Shown: positions 11,267 to 22,610 of the stretch, piece by piece
Layout: each line of letters begins with the position of its first letter
Numbering within the stretch: the first letter of the stretch is position 1
Assembly (NCBI GenBank): GCA_032164295.1
Contig: JAJHTX010000007.1
Span: forward strand, 1,462,501-1,526,500
From: Inonotus obliquus
Lineage: Eukaryota > Basidiomycota > Agaricomycetes > Hymenochaetales > Hymenochaetaceae
Length of the DNA: 64,000 nucleotides
Direction: 5' to 3'
Position numbers and translations under genes: made by a program
The notes under the pieces: model-generated
Told to the model about the DNA's origin: nothing
Seen by the model: the letters and a program-made list of their open reading frames with translations, nothing else
Databases searched by the model: none

Positions 11267-14200
11267 ATGGAGGAGGTCGATGAATTTCAATCTCTTGAAG
11301 CAATCTCCAAAATCCTAGCGAAGATCGATGCTAATCCTTATGACTTGTCCCTCCATGCCCAATACCTGCAGCTCGCTCTCGCTAGCGGAGTGGATGATTA
11401 TGTCGCTGCAGCACGCCTGTCGCTAACCATGTATTGGCCTGCTGGCGATGACGTGTGGCTTCCACTGGTTGAAGCTCAGATACAAGAGGGAACAGACTCT
11501 TTGGAGGGTGCCCTCAGTGTCCTAAAGCTACTTGAAACCGCTGAGGAGGACTATCTGTGTATGTTCATTTCCACACCTTTCAGTTGCTTAGCTCATCCCT
11601 CTTCATTAGCAATACCGTTACTTCAAAAACACATCGAGTTCCTGGTCGACAGACACGCTTATTTCTCTTCGGGGGCCGATACTTCTGGGGAAATTGACGA
11701 CGTGTTCTCTCCAGAGTGGACAAGGACGATGCTGGAGTCTGTCGTCCAAAAAGGCGTTAGCCATTTAACAAGAGTACGCTGGCACCCCTATGGCACTTCA
11801 ATTTGCTGACTCTACTTACATCTTTGGATAGGGGCATCTCTTGTGGAAAGCGCACTTTGACTGGGAGATGGAGCAGCTGGATAATCCGGAGTTGCAAGGA
11901 GAGGAACGGTACGGTTTCGGTTCACTTGGAACGAAGGTGACTGCTAATTTCTCTGCTTCTCAGCACCAATCTCATTGTTAGGGTTGAAGACATGATCCTT
12001 GAGAGGCTTGAGCATCCCCATTTCAGTGCGTTCCCGTCGCTTCTTGCTCAGAAGTGGCAGCTAACATTTCGTGTCTCAGCTCATGAAGAAACCTTTCAGT
12101 TATATTCGACTTTTACAACAAGGTTTAAACCAGCAAACATCTACGAAAAGCTCTTGGTAGAAGCATCGAAACGCAAGGCACCCGCTGTAAAGGCCTATGA
12201 AAGGCGGGAGCAATTCGAGCAATTTTTGGTGAGCAATGCTCTAATTTCTTGAGACGATCGTGCCTCACTACTGTACGAATAGGAACAATCGGGTTACTCG
12301 CCCGAAGCTTACAATTATTATCTGTCTTATGAACGCAGAGCAAGGAAGATTGATGTTCCAGTGATCTCTACGCTTTACGAAAGAGCAATCTCGGATACGG
12401 CAAAGCGTCGCTTCAGGGGAGTGGAGAATACTGATGTTGCTCTCCGAATCTTCTGGGTGGGATACTGCGATGTGCTGGTATGCTTCCATATCGCTGTATG
12501 GGAAAAGTTGTTTGAACATTAATCACTGTAGAGAATGAGCAATGAAAGTGTTGATAAGCAACAGGCCGTTCTTGGAAGGGCTATTCGGAGCGTCCCCGGA
12601 TCAGGAGCGATTTGGGCTAGGTATATCCGCTTCTTTGTAAGTCCTGCATTGCTACCATTCGAGCCAACTGACTAAAATTTTAGGAATCCACAGAAAACAA
12701 TGTCGCCACCTTGATGCAATCTGTATCAGGTAATTCTTTCTTAGTTTAGCACAGCAACATCGTCGCTGATTGGTCCCCCCTAGACATGTATGACAAGGCC
12801 TTCTCTACCGGTTTACTACAGAAGAGTGTCGAAGAGATCGTTCCAGTTGTCTTAGCACGAGCCGGTATGATTAAGAGGGTGATGACTCCTGAAGATGAAG
12901 GTGCTCGGATAGTAGAACTCACTTCGCACCGCTTACATTACTAACGACACCATCTGATCCAAGATCCCGTACCCACGCTCTTAGAAGTTTTGGAGGAAGG
13001 CATTGGAATGGTCCGAAAAGGTATCCGGCAAGACTCTTGCGTCACCCTTGATTCACTCTTTCTTTGCAGCATCTCGCCAAGGGGACACCCGGTATCGTTT
13101 GGAAAAGTTCCTTTCAGAAGTGGTATGTATCTCATAGCTGCCTATCTTGCATTGCCAACCCGTTGTCAGTATACCGATCTGGCAGATTCTCCTGATCTGG
13201 CAAGCGTGGTGTGGGAAGCGGCCGCAAAGCATTCGAAAACCAACTATTTGCCATGGATGCAATACATCGAAAGCCTCACGTGCGTATCCCTTGTTGGTGT
13301 TATACAGAGTTAAGCTGATAAGCGTTCTTGCCAGGAGGCAAAATAAGTACGACGAGGCGAGAGCTGTGTTCAAGGATGTTGCGAACAAGCGCTTGGACTG
13401 GCCGGAAGCAATATTTGACGCCTGGATCGAATTCGAGCACTTACACGGATCAATGATGGACATATACCATTGCCTGGATCAAGTCGAAGATGCTCAGAAT
13501 AAAGTCAATACTAGGAGAGCTAGGGAAGCCGAAAAGGCTGCTTTACAACAAGTTTCAAATCAGGCTGAGCCTGCTTTATCCTTGATTAATGAAGCCGTGC
13601 AGCAGGCTTCGGAAGCTGTCGCTGCTCCTGGAGTAGCTACCGTGATGGACGTGGTCAATGCAGATGTGACAAGAAAACGAAAAACTGAGGAATCCGAAGA
13701 TAAATACGAAGGGAGCAAGAAAGTGAAGATAGGTATGTACACCGCTATCACGTTACTAGGCTCCTAATGACTTTTCCAAACTCAAGCGGCTCCGACATTG
13801 CCAAAGCGTGATCGAGAAAATTGCACTGCTTTTGTTGCCGATCTGCCTCCCGACGTATCGGAAGGAGACTTAACGGCACTTTTCAAAGATGTCCGTAGTT
13901 CCTTACATCTACCATATGCATACTCTGACTTGTAGAATGATAGTGTGGCTCCATTCGCGAAGTCAAGATATCGACCGTGGAGAATAGCCGCGTTGCTACT
14001 GTTGAGTTCCAGGACAGGGTATACGCACAGGCCTCTTATTCTCACTGATCGACTAACAATGATGACCAGGAAAGTATCCCTGCTGCTTTGACTAAAGACA
14101 AGAAACGACTAGACGGGAAGGAAATCGCCGTTCACGTAGCATGGAAGTCGACGCTTTATATCACTAATTTTCCTGAAAAAGCTGATGATGCCTACATCCG

Positions 14201-15366
14201 GGAGCTCTTTCGACAGGTAAGTTAGCCATGTATATTGAACCATATCAATATAAGCGACTGGTTTGATCAACAGTTTGGCCTTATTTTCGACGTGCGCTGG
14301 CCAAGCAAGAAATTCAAAGCAAGTCGAAGATTCTGCTATGTCCAGTTCACGTCCACGGAGGCGGCTCAAGCAGCCTTGTCATTGCATGGAAAGGAGTTGG
14401 AACCAGGTTTGAAGATGAACGTTTTTATCTCCGATCCTGAACGGAAGAAGGACAGGTCGGATGCAAGCGCGGATGCTCGAGAGATCTATGTTGCGGGTCT
14501 AAGCAAGTTCGTTACTGAGAAAGATCTCGAAAAGCTTTTCAAGACGGTGAAGTGCTTCCTATATCTTACGGCTTTATACTAAAGCGTGGATCATAGTATG
14601 GGCCTGTGAAGGATATACGTATGATCAAGGACGATGGTGGTCTGTGTAAAGGTGTCGCGTTTGTGGAGTTCGAGGACGAAGTGAGTAACACTGAGTCTCC
14701 ACTATTGACACGTCCTTTCTCATACTTGCAATTTCTCCAGTTATCGGCTCAGAAGTCACTCCAAGCTAATAACCATGATATGAAGAATCGCAGGATCGCG
14801 GTCACGCTGTCTGACTCCCGCGTTCGCGCTCGGCACAAGGCTCATCAATCTGCTGGTGGTCCATCTCGGCGCGGCGAGGCTCTTAGCCGTTCGGTTCGAA
14901 TTAAAGGACTGCCCCCGGCTACCCAGGAAGGCTTACTCCAGCAAGCGTTAGAGAGAATCGTTTCAGTGAAACGTTTGGAAGTTTTCCAGGACTTGCGCGA
15001 GGCCATTGCGGAACTTGGAAGTGCAGCGGTAAGGCGAAGAATTAGGACAGAGGCGACTTGCGCTAATTAACATCTAATGAACAGGACGCAGGAAAACTCT
15101 TGCTCATGAAGGACCCTCTGCAACTTGGCGAATCAGCGCTGCAGGTATCCGAAGAGCTTACAGGGACAGCTTCGAAAGCCCCGCAACCAAATGCAGGAGG
15201 ATCAATGTTCATTCCTAGATATGCAACCTCACGTCCTCGGGCTGGTCTCGGGAGCTCTAAAAAGCCTGTGCAGAAATCGGGCAATACTGTTGATGATGCT
15301 GTACAGCAAGGACGAACGCCTAAGGCAGGGATGAGCCAAAGTGATTTCAGAAAGTTGTTGGGCTGA
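11267..15366 (+). CDS. PRP24: U4/U6 snRNA-associated splicing factor PRP24/SART3 type
   Basis: This factor anneals U6 with U4 snRNA and recycles U4/U6 snRNP. The N-terminal half, from the ATG at 11267, is helical and shows HAT (half-a-TPR) features such as LHAQYLQLALASGV, ARLSLTMYWPAGDDVW and FEQFLEQSGYSPEAYNYYLSY. Four RRM-like units follow: one beginning NCTAFVADLPPDVSEGDL, a second TLYITNFPEKADDAYIREL with FCYVQFTSTEAAQAAL, a third EIYVAGLSKFVTEKDLEKLF with GVAFVEFEDE, and a weaker fourth SVRIKGLPPATQEGLLQQAL. The C-terminus MSQSDFRKLLG matches the Lsm-interaction motif of Prp24/SART3 (SNxDFRKxL-like). Many introns of about 50 bases are needed. The HAT plus four-RRM plus Lsm-motif order makes this call secure, although exact exon edges were read by eye. 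Confidence 0.9.
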
Positions 15367-15510
15367 ATGGATCCATAGTATGACTAATTCGGGTGATTAG
15401 TCATCTATAGTAAACATTACATATCACGTGCTGGAAGCTGGCTCGTGACGTTACTGTCCTCCTAAATAAATAAAGTTCAGAACCCTCGTCATATTCAAGT
15501 TCAATTCTGT

Positions 15511-18070
15511 ATGGACTGGCAAGAATATCAAGAGAGCACAGTTGTTCGACTAGACTGGACTATACGCGGGCTGAAGCAGCTTTTCGAGTCAAGGTCCGGT
15601 CTTTTTGGTTGGTTTATTAAAACAACGCCTTAATTTTCTGGACAAAAGCAAGGGAGAAACAAAATCGAAAGCTGTAAAGTCGGTCAAGTTTGGCGGTGGA
15701 AGGTGGCAGGTGAGGGTCATCCCTTTGGCATCCATCGTGTGCTGCAGCATTATAATACGTGATCTAGATTCTGTTTTATCCGAATTCTGGGACGGAAAGC
15801 GGGCAGTTTGTTAGCCTGTATCTTTCATGCGAGGTATGGTATTTAGGGGACCATGTTCATCCAGCGCCGTGTGCTGATCTAAGTAGCCTACTCCAGAAGA
15901 GAAAGACGACGCCATCGACGGGAAGTTAGTTTGTCCCTTGCTACTTGCTTCGTTATGCGAAACTCACTATTGAAAGATGGGTGCGCTCCGGATTGTACAG
16001 ATTCAGCTTTGAGTTACGCAAGTGCGTATTCCTATCGGAGAAGGACCAGCATCTTACCTCATGTGTAGCCTGTCGAAAACGATGCTTTTCAGCCAGAAGG
16101 AGGCAGTTGACCACTCATTTTCTTGGAAGGTGCGGATGATGATGTTATGAATGTACCCTCTCCGCACTCACTCAAACTAGACAGCAAACTGGGGATGGTA
16201 ATGGTCCACTCATGGGTTTTTACATCACTAACACATCCATTACAAGGGCGCAGTTTGCACGGAGAGAGACGATATACTATCAGCCCAACACCATCCGGAC
16301 TAGCGATGGCTTTCTTATATCATGTACGATCACTTCGTCGCCAAATGTACCTTCTGTTCCCCCGCTTGTCCCTCACCGATCAGTCCCGAAAGAACTTCTG
16401 AACGTTGTCGGATCATTGCTTGATAATCCCACTTATTCTGACGTAGAATTTGTTCTTCCGAGGCGAAGATCAGGCGGGCGCGGTCGGCGGAGGATATTTG
16501 CTGCTCGGTCTGTCTTGAGCAGGGCCGAATATTTCAAGACAAGTACGTATCAAGTCTCTTGTGTTGGCGCATAAGTAAATCCAGCGCTAGTGTTTAGCTC
16601 CGATTTCTCAGAAGGAATTTCGCAAGATATGGATCTTTTTATCGGCCAGTCAGACAATGACATAGAATCAACAATTCAGGTGGACACACAACCTTATGAC
16701 GACTCTGACGATGAAGATGAAGCTGCTCTCAATGAACCCGATGGCAGTGAGACGGAGGATTACGATGATCACAGCATAGCCGATACCAAATCCATTGCGA
16801 ACTCAGGACAGATTAACCTAGCTCTTGTTACAGGTACTTCTCCTGTGTTGAGCCAATCGTCACAAGTGCTTAATTATTCGTAGCTAGTTGGACAAACGAA
16901 GAAGCACTTCCCGATCACTGCACCACTTCGGGCTCAGATGATAGGAGTCTTCAGATGGAATCATCTGAGCCAAACAGTCCTCGGTGGAAGAACAAACAAA
17001 CTAGCACCGACAATGTTCATGCCTCCAGCATCCCAACTGGGTCAGATCCTCCGTCCGAGATTGCAACCAAAACTCAGGAGATGAAGCACAAAGTTGTCGT
17101 CAAGGACGTGGCATATACGACTTATCGGTCTGTCCTGTATTATGTACGTTCTTGCGCTCATAAGCTAGTCAGATACGTATCTATACCGTGTTACTAGATC
17201 TACACAGATTCCATTGTCTTTGCACCATTGGCTTCGACATTTCTTATGCCAGGACCTGCATCGACTTATTCAGCTTTGTTCCCTTCAGCTCCGCGCGTCC
17301 AAGGGGAGGGCCAGAATGTGAATATTGCGTTGGGAAATCGTCCTGCCGCGCATAGAGAATACTCGGAAACCGGTCCGACGACGAGAATGGCGTGGATCAG
17401 ACAATGGGAACGTCAAAATCCCGGGAAACCAGCCCCGTGTTCTGCGAAAGCCGCCTATCGAGTGGCAGATAGTATGTTCAATATAGTACCTTCTTCCAGC
17501 TGCTTTTGCGTTGATCTTGCTTTAGAACTAGGTCTTACTGAGCTCAAGGAAAGAGCATTCCAGGTAAGTTGTGCACAGTTGCCGCTTGGCAAGAGAGCTT
17601 AGACCTGGCGCCTCAGCACATTGTGAAATCTCTAACGATACACAACGTCCCATACGAAATGTTTTCATTGTTCTCTTCAACGTGAGTATCACGGCACTAG
17701 TTTGTGGACGTGCCATTCCTCATAGAATTCTCCCAGTTTCGAGGATGTCAGAAAGGTGCGCTGCTTCTCGTGCTTGTCGCATTCGAGACTTGCACCCCCG
17801 TTAGACTCAAGTGGCATTCTTCCTTGAGCATTGGAATGAGATAAGGACATCTCATTCAATGCAGACTGTATGGCAACAAATTCGTGCTGGCCGTCATCCT
17901 GGCTTTGAGGAAGGTACTGTTGTTTGATTGTCTCGTCTAGTGGCCCCAGATTTACTTTGACGATGAATATAGTATGGCCCCTTATTGCAATGAATCTGGA
18001 ATTTAGGCCGCGTGTCTCCGACACGGCAGACGGTGGCAATAGAGAAGGGAATGGCGAAGCTACAGGTTGA
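15511..18070 (+). CDS. MATH-BTB domain protein, probable CUL3 adaptor
   Basis: From the ATG at 15511 (MDWQEYQESTVVRLDWTI) a MATH domain is built across short exons: RGLKQLFES, VKSVKFGGGRWQILFYPNSG, FVSLYLSCEPTPEEKDDA, WVRSGLYRFSFELR, NWGWAQFARRETIYYQ. A BTB/POZ fold follows: DNPTYSDVEFVLPRR, RRIFAARSVLSRAEYFKTMFSS, and later VVVKDVAYTTYRSVLYYIYTD. A BACK-like helical tail contains LALELGLTELKERAFQHIVK and VAFFLEHWNEI. Such proteins recruit substrates, held by MATH, to CUL3 ligases. Oddly, about 140 mostly acidic residues (near 16617-17089) break the BTB fold after SDFSEG, and a second insert of about 65 residues follows the YTD strand. The gene ends at the TGA at 18068-18070. At least ten introns are required. 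Confidence 0.85.
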
Positions 18071-18254
18071 CTTCTTGCACGCCCTTTTTCAAAGATCCTA
18101 TTCTCATTTTATATTTGGGGTGACAATGGTCTGCCTTGCTGTTTTTTGACGAGCAACGAGCTGTTAATGCGCTGTTTGACTGAAAGGTGTATGTGTTTGT
18201 GGTACGGACGTCGATGACGTAGCATTAATGTTGTATTTGTACTCTCATAACCCA

Positions 18255-18726
18255 CGTTCCAAATATAGGCATTCAGGACATCCTTATCTCCGATAACTCC
18301 TCAACTTTGCAAGCCAAACAGTTAAAATTGGTTACAAAGATCAGTCGGAGAATACTTCGCGTGAGTGATTCAACTGACTAGAACTCGCTCATTAATCAAA
18401 CAACAGCACTTCGAGGCAAGAAAAGCGGCGTTGCACTTACAAGGCACATCTCGGGAGGGATTGTGGTTCACATATTTGTTAAGGTTATGAACAACATACT
18501 CAACCATGCCGCAGATGGTCAGCATGCCATAGACTTTATCCGAGAAGGCGCCATCGGCTTAGCATTAAACATTCTTCGCAATGACGATGGTCGTAGCTTA
18601 GTATTTCATTCCCTTTCTTCCCGAACAATACCAGATCCACGCTCTTTTGTTTGGGTCCCGCAAATCTTACCAAAACGTACCAATCTTTCGCACTCATACC
18701 ATCCCCGCCTCCTTTCTGAGTATTAG
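18255..18726 (+). other. Coding-like remnant, possibly an armadillo/MYND-family protein
   Basis: Two stretches look protein-like. One reads IQDILISDNSSTLQAKQLKL up to a GTGAGT donor near 18360. The other, after an ACAG acceptor near 18405, reads SGGIVVHIFVKVMNNILNH, followed by an HAIDFIREGAIGLALNIL segment like the helical N-terminal regions of Agaricomycete MYND-finger proteins. The two do not join in the same frame: splicing in phase leads into HFEARKAALHLQGTSREGLW and a stop. No zinc finger follows and the frame decays after 18620. I read it as a degraded gene or a gene I could not assemble. Confidence 0.28.
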
Positions 18727-19603
18727 AATCGTGAGCAATAAGATCGGAACGGTGGAAACAGACAGCTGCCATTATGAAATGCGTCACAACTGTCGTAATG
18801 TAACTGACGACCTAGTTTCGTGTCAGCTTCATTTTTTCCATAGGGGCAGCGGCCTTTCGACTTACCTCACAAAGTTCACTAGTAGCTAGTAGCATCAAAA
18901 TGGCGGAGATGGGCGACGATACTACGTTCTGTCGTGGTCCAAGCTCGTTGTGTTGGAAATATCCCAACGGCCTTAGAGAGGGGCCTGTAACGCGTATGCT
19001 ACCCACCGAAGACTACAACCATAGCTCAAGACTCGTGCATTGAAATAGTTAGAAGACGGTGAATTTGTGCAAGCAGCATTTTGTTCACGGGTACCTCTGG
19101 CGAACATCAAGACTGAGGAATTGCGCCTTCCAGATCCACGCTCATTCATGATTCATGAGAGACACAGTCTCATTTAGCTCTGTGTAATCTCGGGGATCTT
19201 CAGTGTCAAATACAAGCAACTCATTCATCACGAATAACTTATCCCGGGCCGCGAAAAAGCACATCAACGCCGACATGAACTTTCGATGCGAAGGACACGA
19301 AGAGACCCTCGAATATCCTGGTGATGCCAAGGGTGGGTGCATAAGTTCCGAAACATCCATCCACATCAAAAAACTAAAATTAAGGAACTCACCAAACTAG
19401 CGCTTGGTCGTCCGGGGTTAGATTATCGGTTGCCGCCGAATCGAGAAGTCTATCGCCCACAAGGAAACCACATATTGCCAACAAGAGATCTTAGGCATAT
19501 AGGAGCATAGCAATCAGAAATAAAACCATCTTCATCCGGGAACAATACGTTCTTGGTTCGCAAAATGGGAAAAATAACGCCCATGTATACATATCAAACC
19601 AGC
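18727..19603. other. Intergenic region with no recognisable gene
   Basis: Open frames of 60-80 codons exist on both strands (for example 19142-19369 minus and 19203-19400 plus) but none resembles a family or has supporting splice structure. It probably includes the 3' untranslated end of the GRASP gene, which stops at 19604. Confidence 0.4.
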
Positions 19604-20777
19604 CTAGGATATAGGGGAAACAGCAGAACGAATTGGTGGGTCCAAATAATGAGAGGGGTTCTCAGAAGATATTGTCGTGGGTGCGAGCCTAGTAATTCTG
19701 GTGTTACTGTTTAACGACTCAGAGCGAGAGGACTGCAGATCGTAATCATCCGGATGCACTTCGGGAGTGCTGTGGTCGTTTCCATCATCATAGTTTTGGT
19801 ATTCCTCATTGTCAGCCGGGACGAAGACCTCTCTGTCATCGTAGTATTCTTCTTCATGTTGGTCAGAGATTTCTCGAACGGAGGGAATACGATGCAAAAG
19901 CCCATAACTGAGGGATAGTTAGCAAAGCCTTGGAGACCGCTAAGTCGTAACGTACCCAAAAACACATCCAAGAAGTCCCTCGCCGCCCCATTGGCGATTT
20001 GGAACTAGAACGACTTCCCTTAAAGTGCTATTTACGACATGAGAGACGTTTAATGAGATTCTCAGGTTCCTTACTTGAAGTCATACGAGTAGACGTAAAC
20101 GCGCAGGGGTTTATCCTCATGCTGCAGATAGCAAAATTAAGCGTGTGAGGACCAGTTTCATCAGCCGGACTTACGGCCTCAACTAAATCGTAGAAGTCCC
20201 CTTCAGCGGCTAGAACTCCACCTGACCACCCAACAATCCAGTCGCCGTACGGGACAAGACCGGCACTTTCAGCCGGGCTATTCTCGAGAATGTCTAGGAC
20301 GTGCCACACATTGTCAAGCGAGAATTCAGGCTCGCAAACGCGCATGCTCAGGCCCAATAGCGATGGCTGAGAAGCGGAAGACTTGCTCTCAGACTCCTCA
20401 CTTGGTTGATGAGGCTGTGACCACTCTCGCGAAGGAATTATGGATACCCCTATCAGTGCATGTATTTAAAGACCTTGGCAATAATGGGTCATAAAATTCG
20501 AGAACTAAACAAACTCACGTCGGATTAATTGAGCCTTGCTGCTCCATACAATCAATTGCAGACGCTGACCCTCGTGTTCTTCAACAACACGTTCGAAGTC
20601 ATGGGCTTCAATATTTGCCACCTGGCTCGAGCGTGATTCGTCTTCATAACCGACTATAAAGTCGAAGAAAGGTTCAATATCCGTCTGGGAAGCCGGCGAA
20701 CCGGGAGTGACGCGTAAAACATGGAGTCCACGAGACGGAGCTTTCCCTTGGTCGGGTACTGACTGCCCAGCACCCAT
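19604..20777 (-). CDS. Golgi reassembly stacking protein (GRASP55/65 family)
   Basis: GRASPs tether Golgi membranes and act in unconventional secretion. The protein starts MGAGQS; the Gly at position 2 suits N-myristoylation, although fungal GRASPs vary between myristoylation and N-acetylation. The first PDZ-like domain shows GLHVLRVTPGSPASQ, IEPFFDFIVGYED and LQLIVWSSKAQLIR. A second begins at LGLSMRVCEPEF and contains WHVLDILENSPAESAGL and DWIVGWSGG. Conserved pieces LRVYVYSYDFNTLREVVLVP and WGGEGLLGCVFGYGLLHRIP end the fold. A low-complexity Asp/Ser-rich tail of about 90 residues follows, ending at the TAG at 19604. Four introns are needed, and each restores frame (for example GTAAGT...CTGCAG inside DLVEA|HEDKPL). 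The whole family core is present. Confidence 0.93.
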
Positions 20778-20970
20778 ACCTGATTACCACGTAGTAGCGA
20801 CAGGAGGTTGAAAAAGTAATGTAGACAACTGACTACGAGTGTCCACTGGCACGACCTTGGGTCGGAAACCAAATAAGTATGGCACGTGCAGTTACGTAAT
20901 CGACAACTCGGGCGCGGAGTTATCCTCTGCCAAGAAGATTATTGGTGTAGGTTGAAGTCACACATAAATT

Positions 20971-20983
20971 CCCCCCCCCCCCC
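20971..20983. repeat. Poly-C homopolymer run (13 C)
   Basis: Thirteen consecutive C lie about 190 bases upstream of the GRASP start. It is a simple repeat, likely length-variable and prone to sequencing error. Confidence 0.9.
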
Positions 20984-22410
20984 TCTAGTAAGGCATATGA
21001 GGGTGTCTAGTAAGGACACAAGCAAGCATAAATACCAACAACCTCGCCGTTGACTAACCCGATCATAGCCTAGAACCTCCTAGTCAGTATCAGATTTCTC
21101 ACCTTGCGCGACAAAACGTCCGCGTTTTCATTCTGATTCGCCCATATATAACGGAAGATACAAGATGCCTATAGGAGACTAACAAGTGAGTTTGTTCCAC
21201 CGCTGTCAGCTAAAAGCAGCTCGGGGACACTAATAAAAGGTCCGAAACCCACATGATCAAAGCGAAATCGTTAAGCCAACGCTAAAGCCAGACCAGCCAA
21301 ATGAGAGTTCCTCATAGGTTGTCTGGAGACAAATGGGCCATGGGGATAGCGTCTCTGATGTTATTGAATCCGGAGCACCATTTAGAAAGAGTGTTCCTTC
21401 CTCGAAGATTGACTTTCTTCTGCCAGAGACTCTTCGTATATTTGCGAGTCCAGCGTGTCAGATTCTTCCGCATCCTTTCCAAGGTGTAACCGACGTTGGG
21501 CCGCTACTCTTCCGACAGCGGATCCGAGCTGTAAGTGGGGCATCAGTCTTGTCGATTGCATAGTCGACAACGCCGCCGTGTTGAATCACATGAGCGTGCA
21601 TCAAATTATGTATAAGTTGCGGTTTAAACATACCGGAGACAAGGGGCCTTTCTGCATGCAGAGCCAGTGGATGCCTGTGGATGCTTCTTCAGCTCCTATT
21701 GCAATTTCTGTATCCTGATGAGGACCCTGAGATTGGACCCCGGGATCCTTGAGGCGGAAAGCAACGGCACTTTGAATAACAATATCTACTGCTTCTCCAC
21801 CGGGATATGGATGGTGCGATCAAACGAAAGTCCTAAATGAACCATTCTGGTGCCACAAAATCCAGGGCCTTCGATTGAATATTGTCTCATTGTGAAGCAT
21901 ACCAACTTCTCGTTGGTGAATGGTTGTCGCCTCATCAAGAGAGGGGGGAGGGTATGGATCATACCCTCAGTTATGCAGTCATTCCACAACGAGCTTCTAT
22001 AGAGTACACTCAAGTACATCATAGAGCACTTGTGTAGTTTGGTGAAAGCGGATTCGTTCATGGTGAGACTGCTTCACTGGATCCGACAACAGTAGGGATT
22101 GCCCTTTGCCTATTAGGTACAGAGTTTCCAGAGGCACAGTCGACGTAGGCCTCGGTAAAAGTGGGTTAGCAAAATGAAACGTCGCGAACAAACACACTGC
22201 CAGTGACAACTTCTCGGGATGAAAGTCTCATATATGATCATATTGAACGAGCTAATAGGCCAAAGGCGGAGCATTAGTTGGATAACGATCATAATTCTTC
22301 CTGAATATGTGTCGCACGTACTCGAATCAAATTACTAGGTCAATACAATGTTTTGATGGTGAGGATTTCTTTCGATGAGAGTCATGCCATCACCATCGAA
22401 TATTCCACTG

Positions 22411-22428
22411 CACGTGATTAATCACGTG
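22411..22428. promoter_or_regulatory. Perfect 18-base palindrome with two CACGTG E-boxes
   Basis: CACGTGATTAATCACGTG is its own reverse complement, with E-box cores at 22411-22416 and 22423-22428. It lies 183 bases before the PPR gene ATG. CACGTG is the usual site of bHLH factors such as Cbf1. A paired site could bind a dimer of dimers. Function is inferred only from sequence and position. Confidence 0.5.
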
Positions 22429-22610
22429 ATGGAATTTTCTCCTGCTCCGTCACTCATCTTCCAAATCCAAATCCTCGCGGCCAAACTCCAGACTCAGTGG
22501 ACATCGCGGATTAATCGAGCTTCTCAGGGTTTTGCCACGACAATGCCGTACGTGAAATTTCCAACATGTCTTTCATCACAGCCAGACTTATCACAGAGCT
22601 CAGCTAACTC

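Larger units (their letters stand above)
20778..22610. other. Long divergent intergenic region
   Basis: These 1.8 kb separate the minus-strand GRASP gene and the plus-strand PPR gene, so they hold two promoters. A run of 13 C lies at 20971-20983 and an 18-base palindrome at 22411-22428. Open frames at 21301-21718 (+) and 21786-22209 (-) match nothing I know and show no consistent splice structure. I cannot exclude a degraded or lineage-specific gene at 21.3-22.1 kb. Confidence 0.4.
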
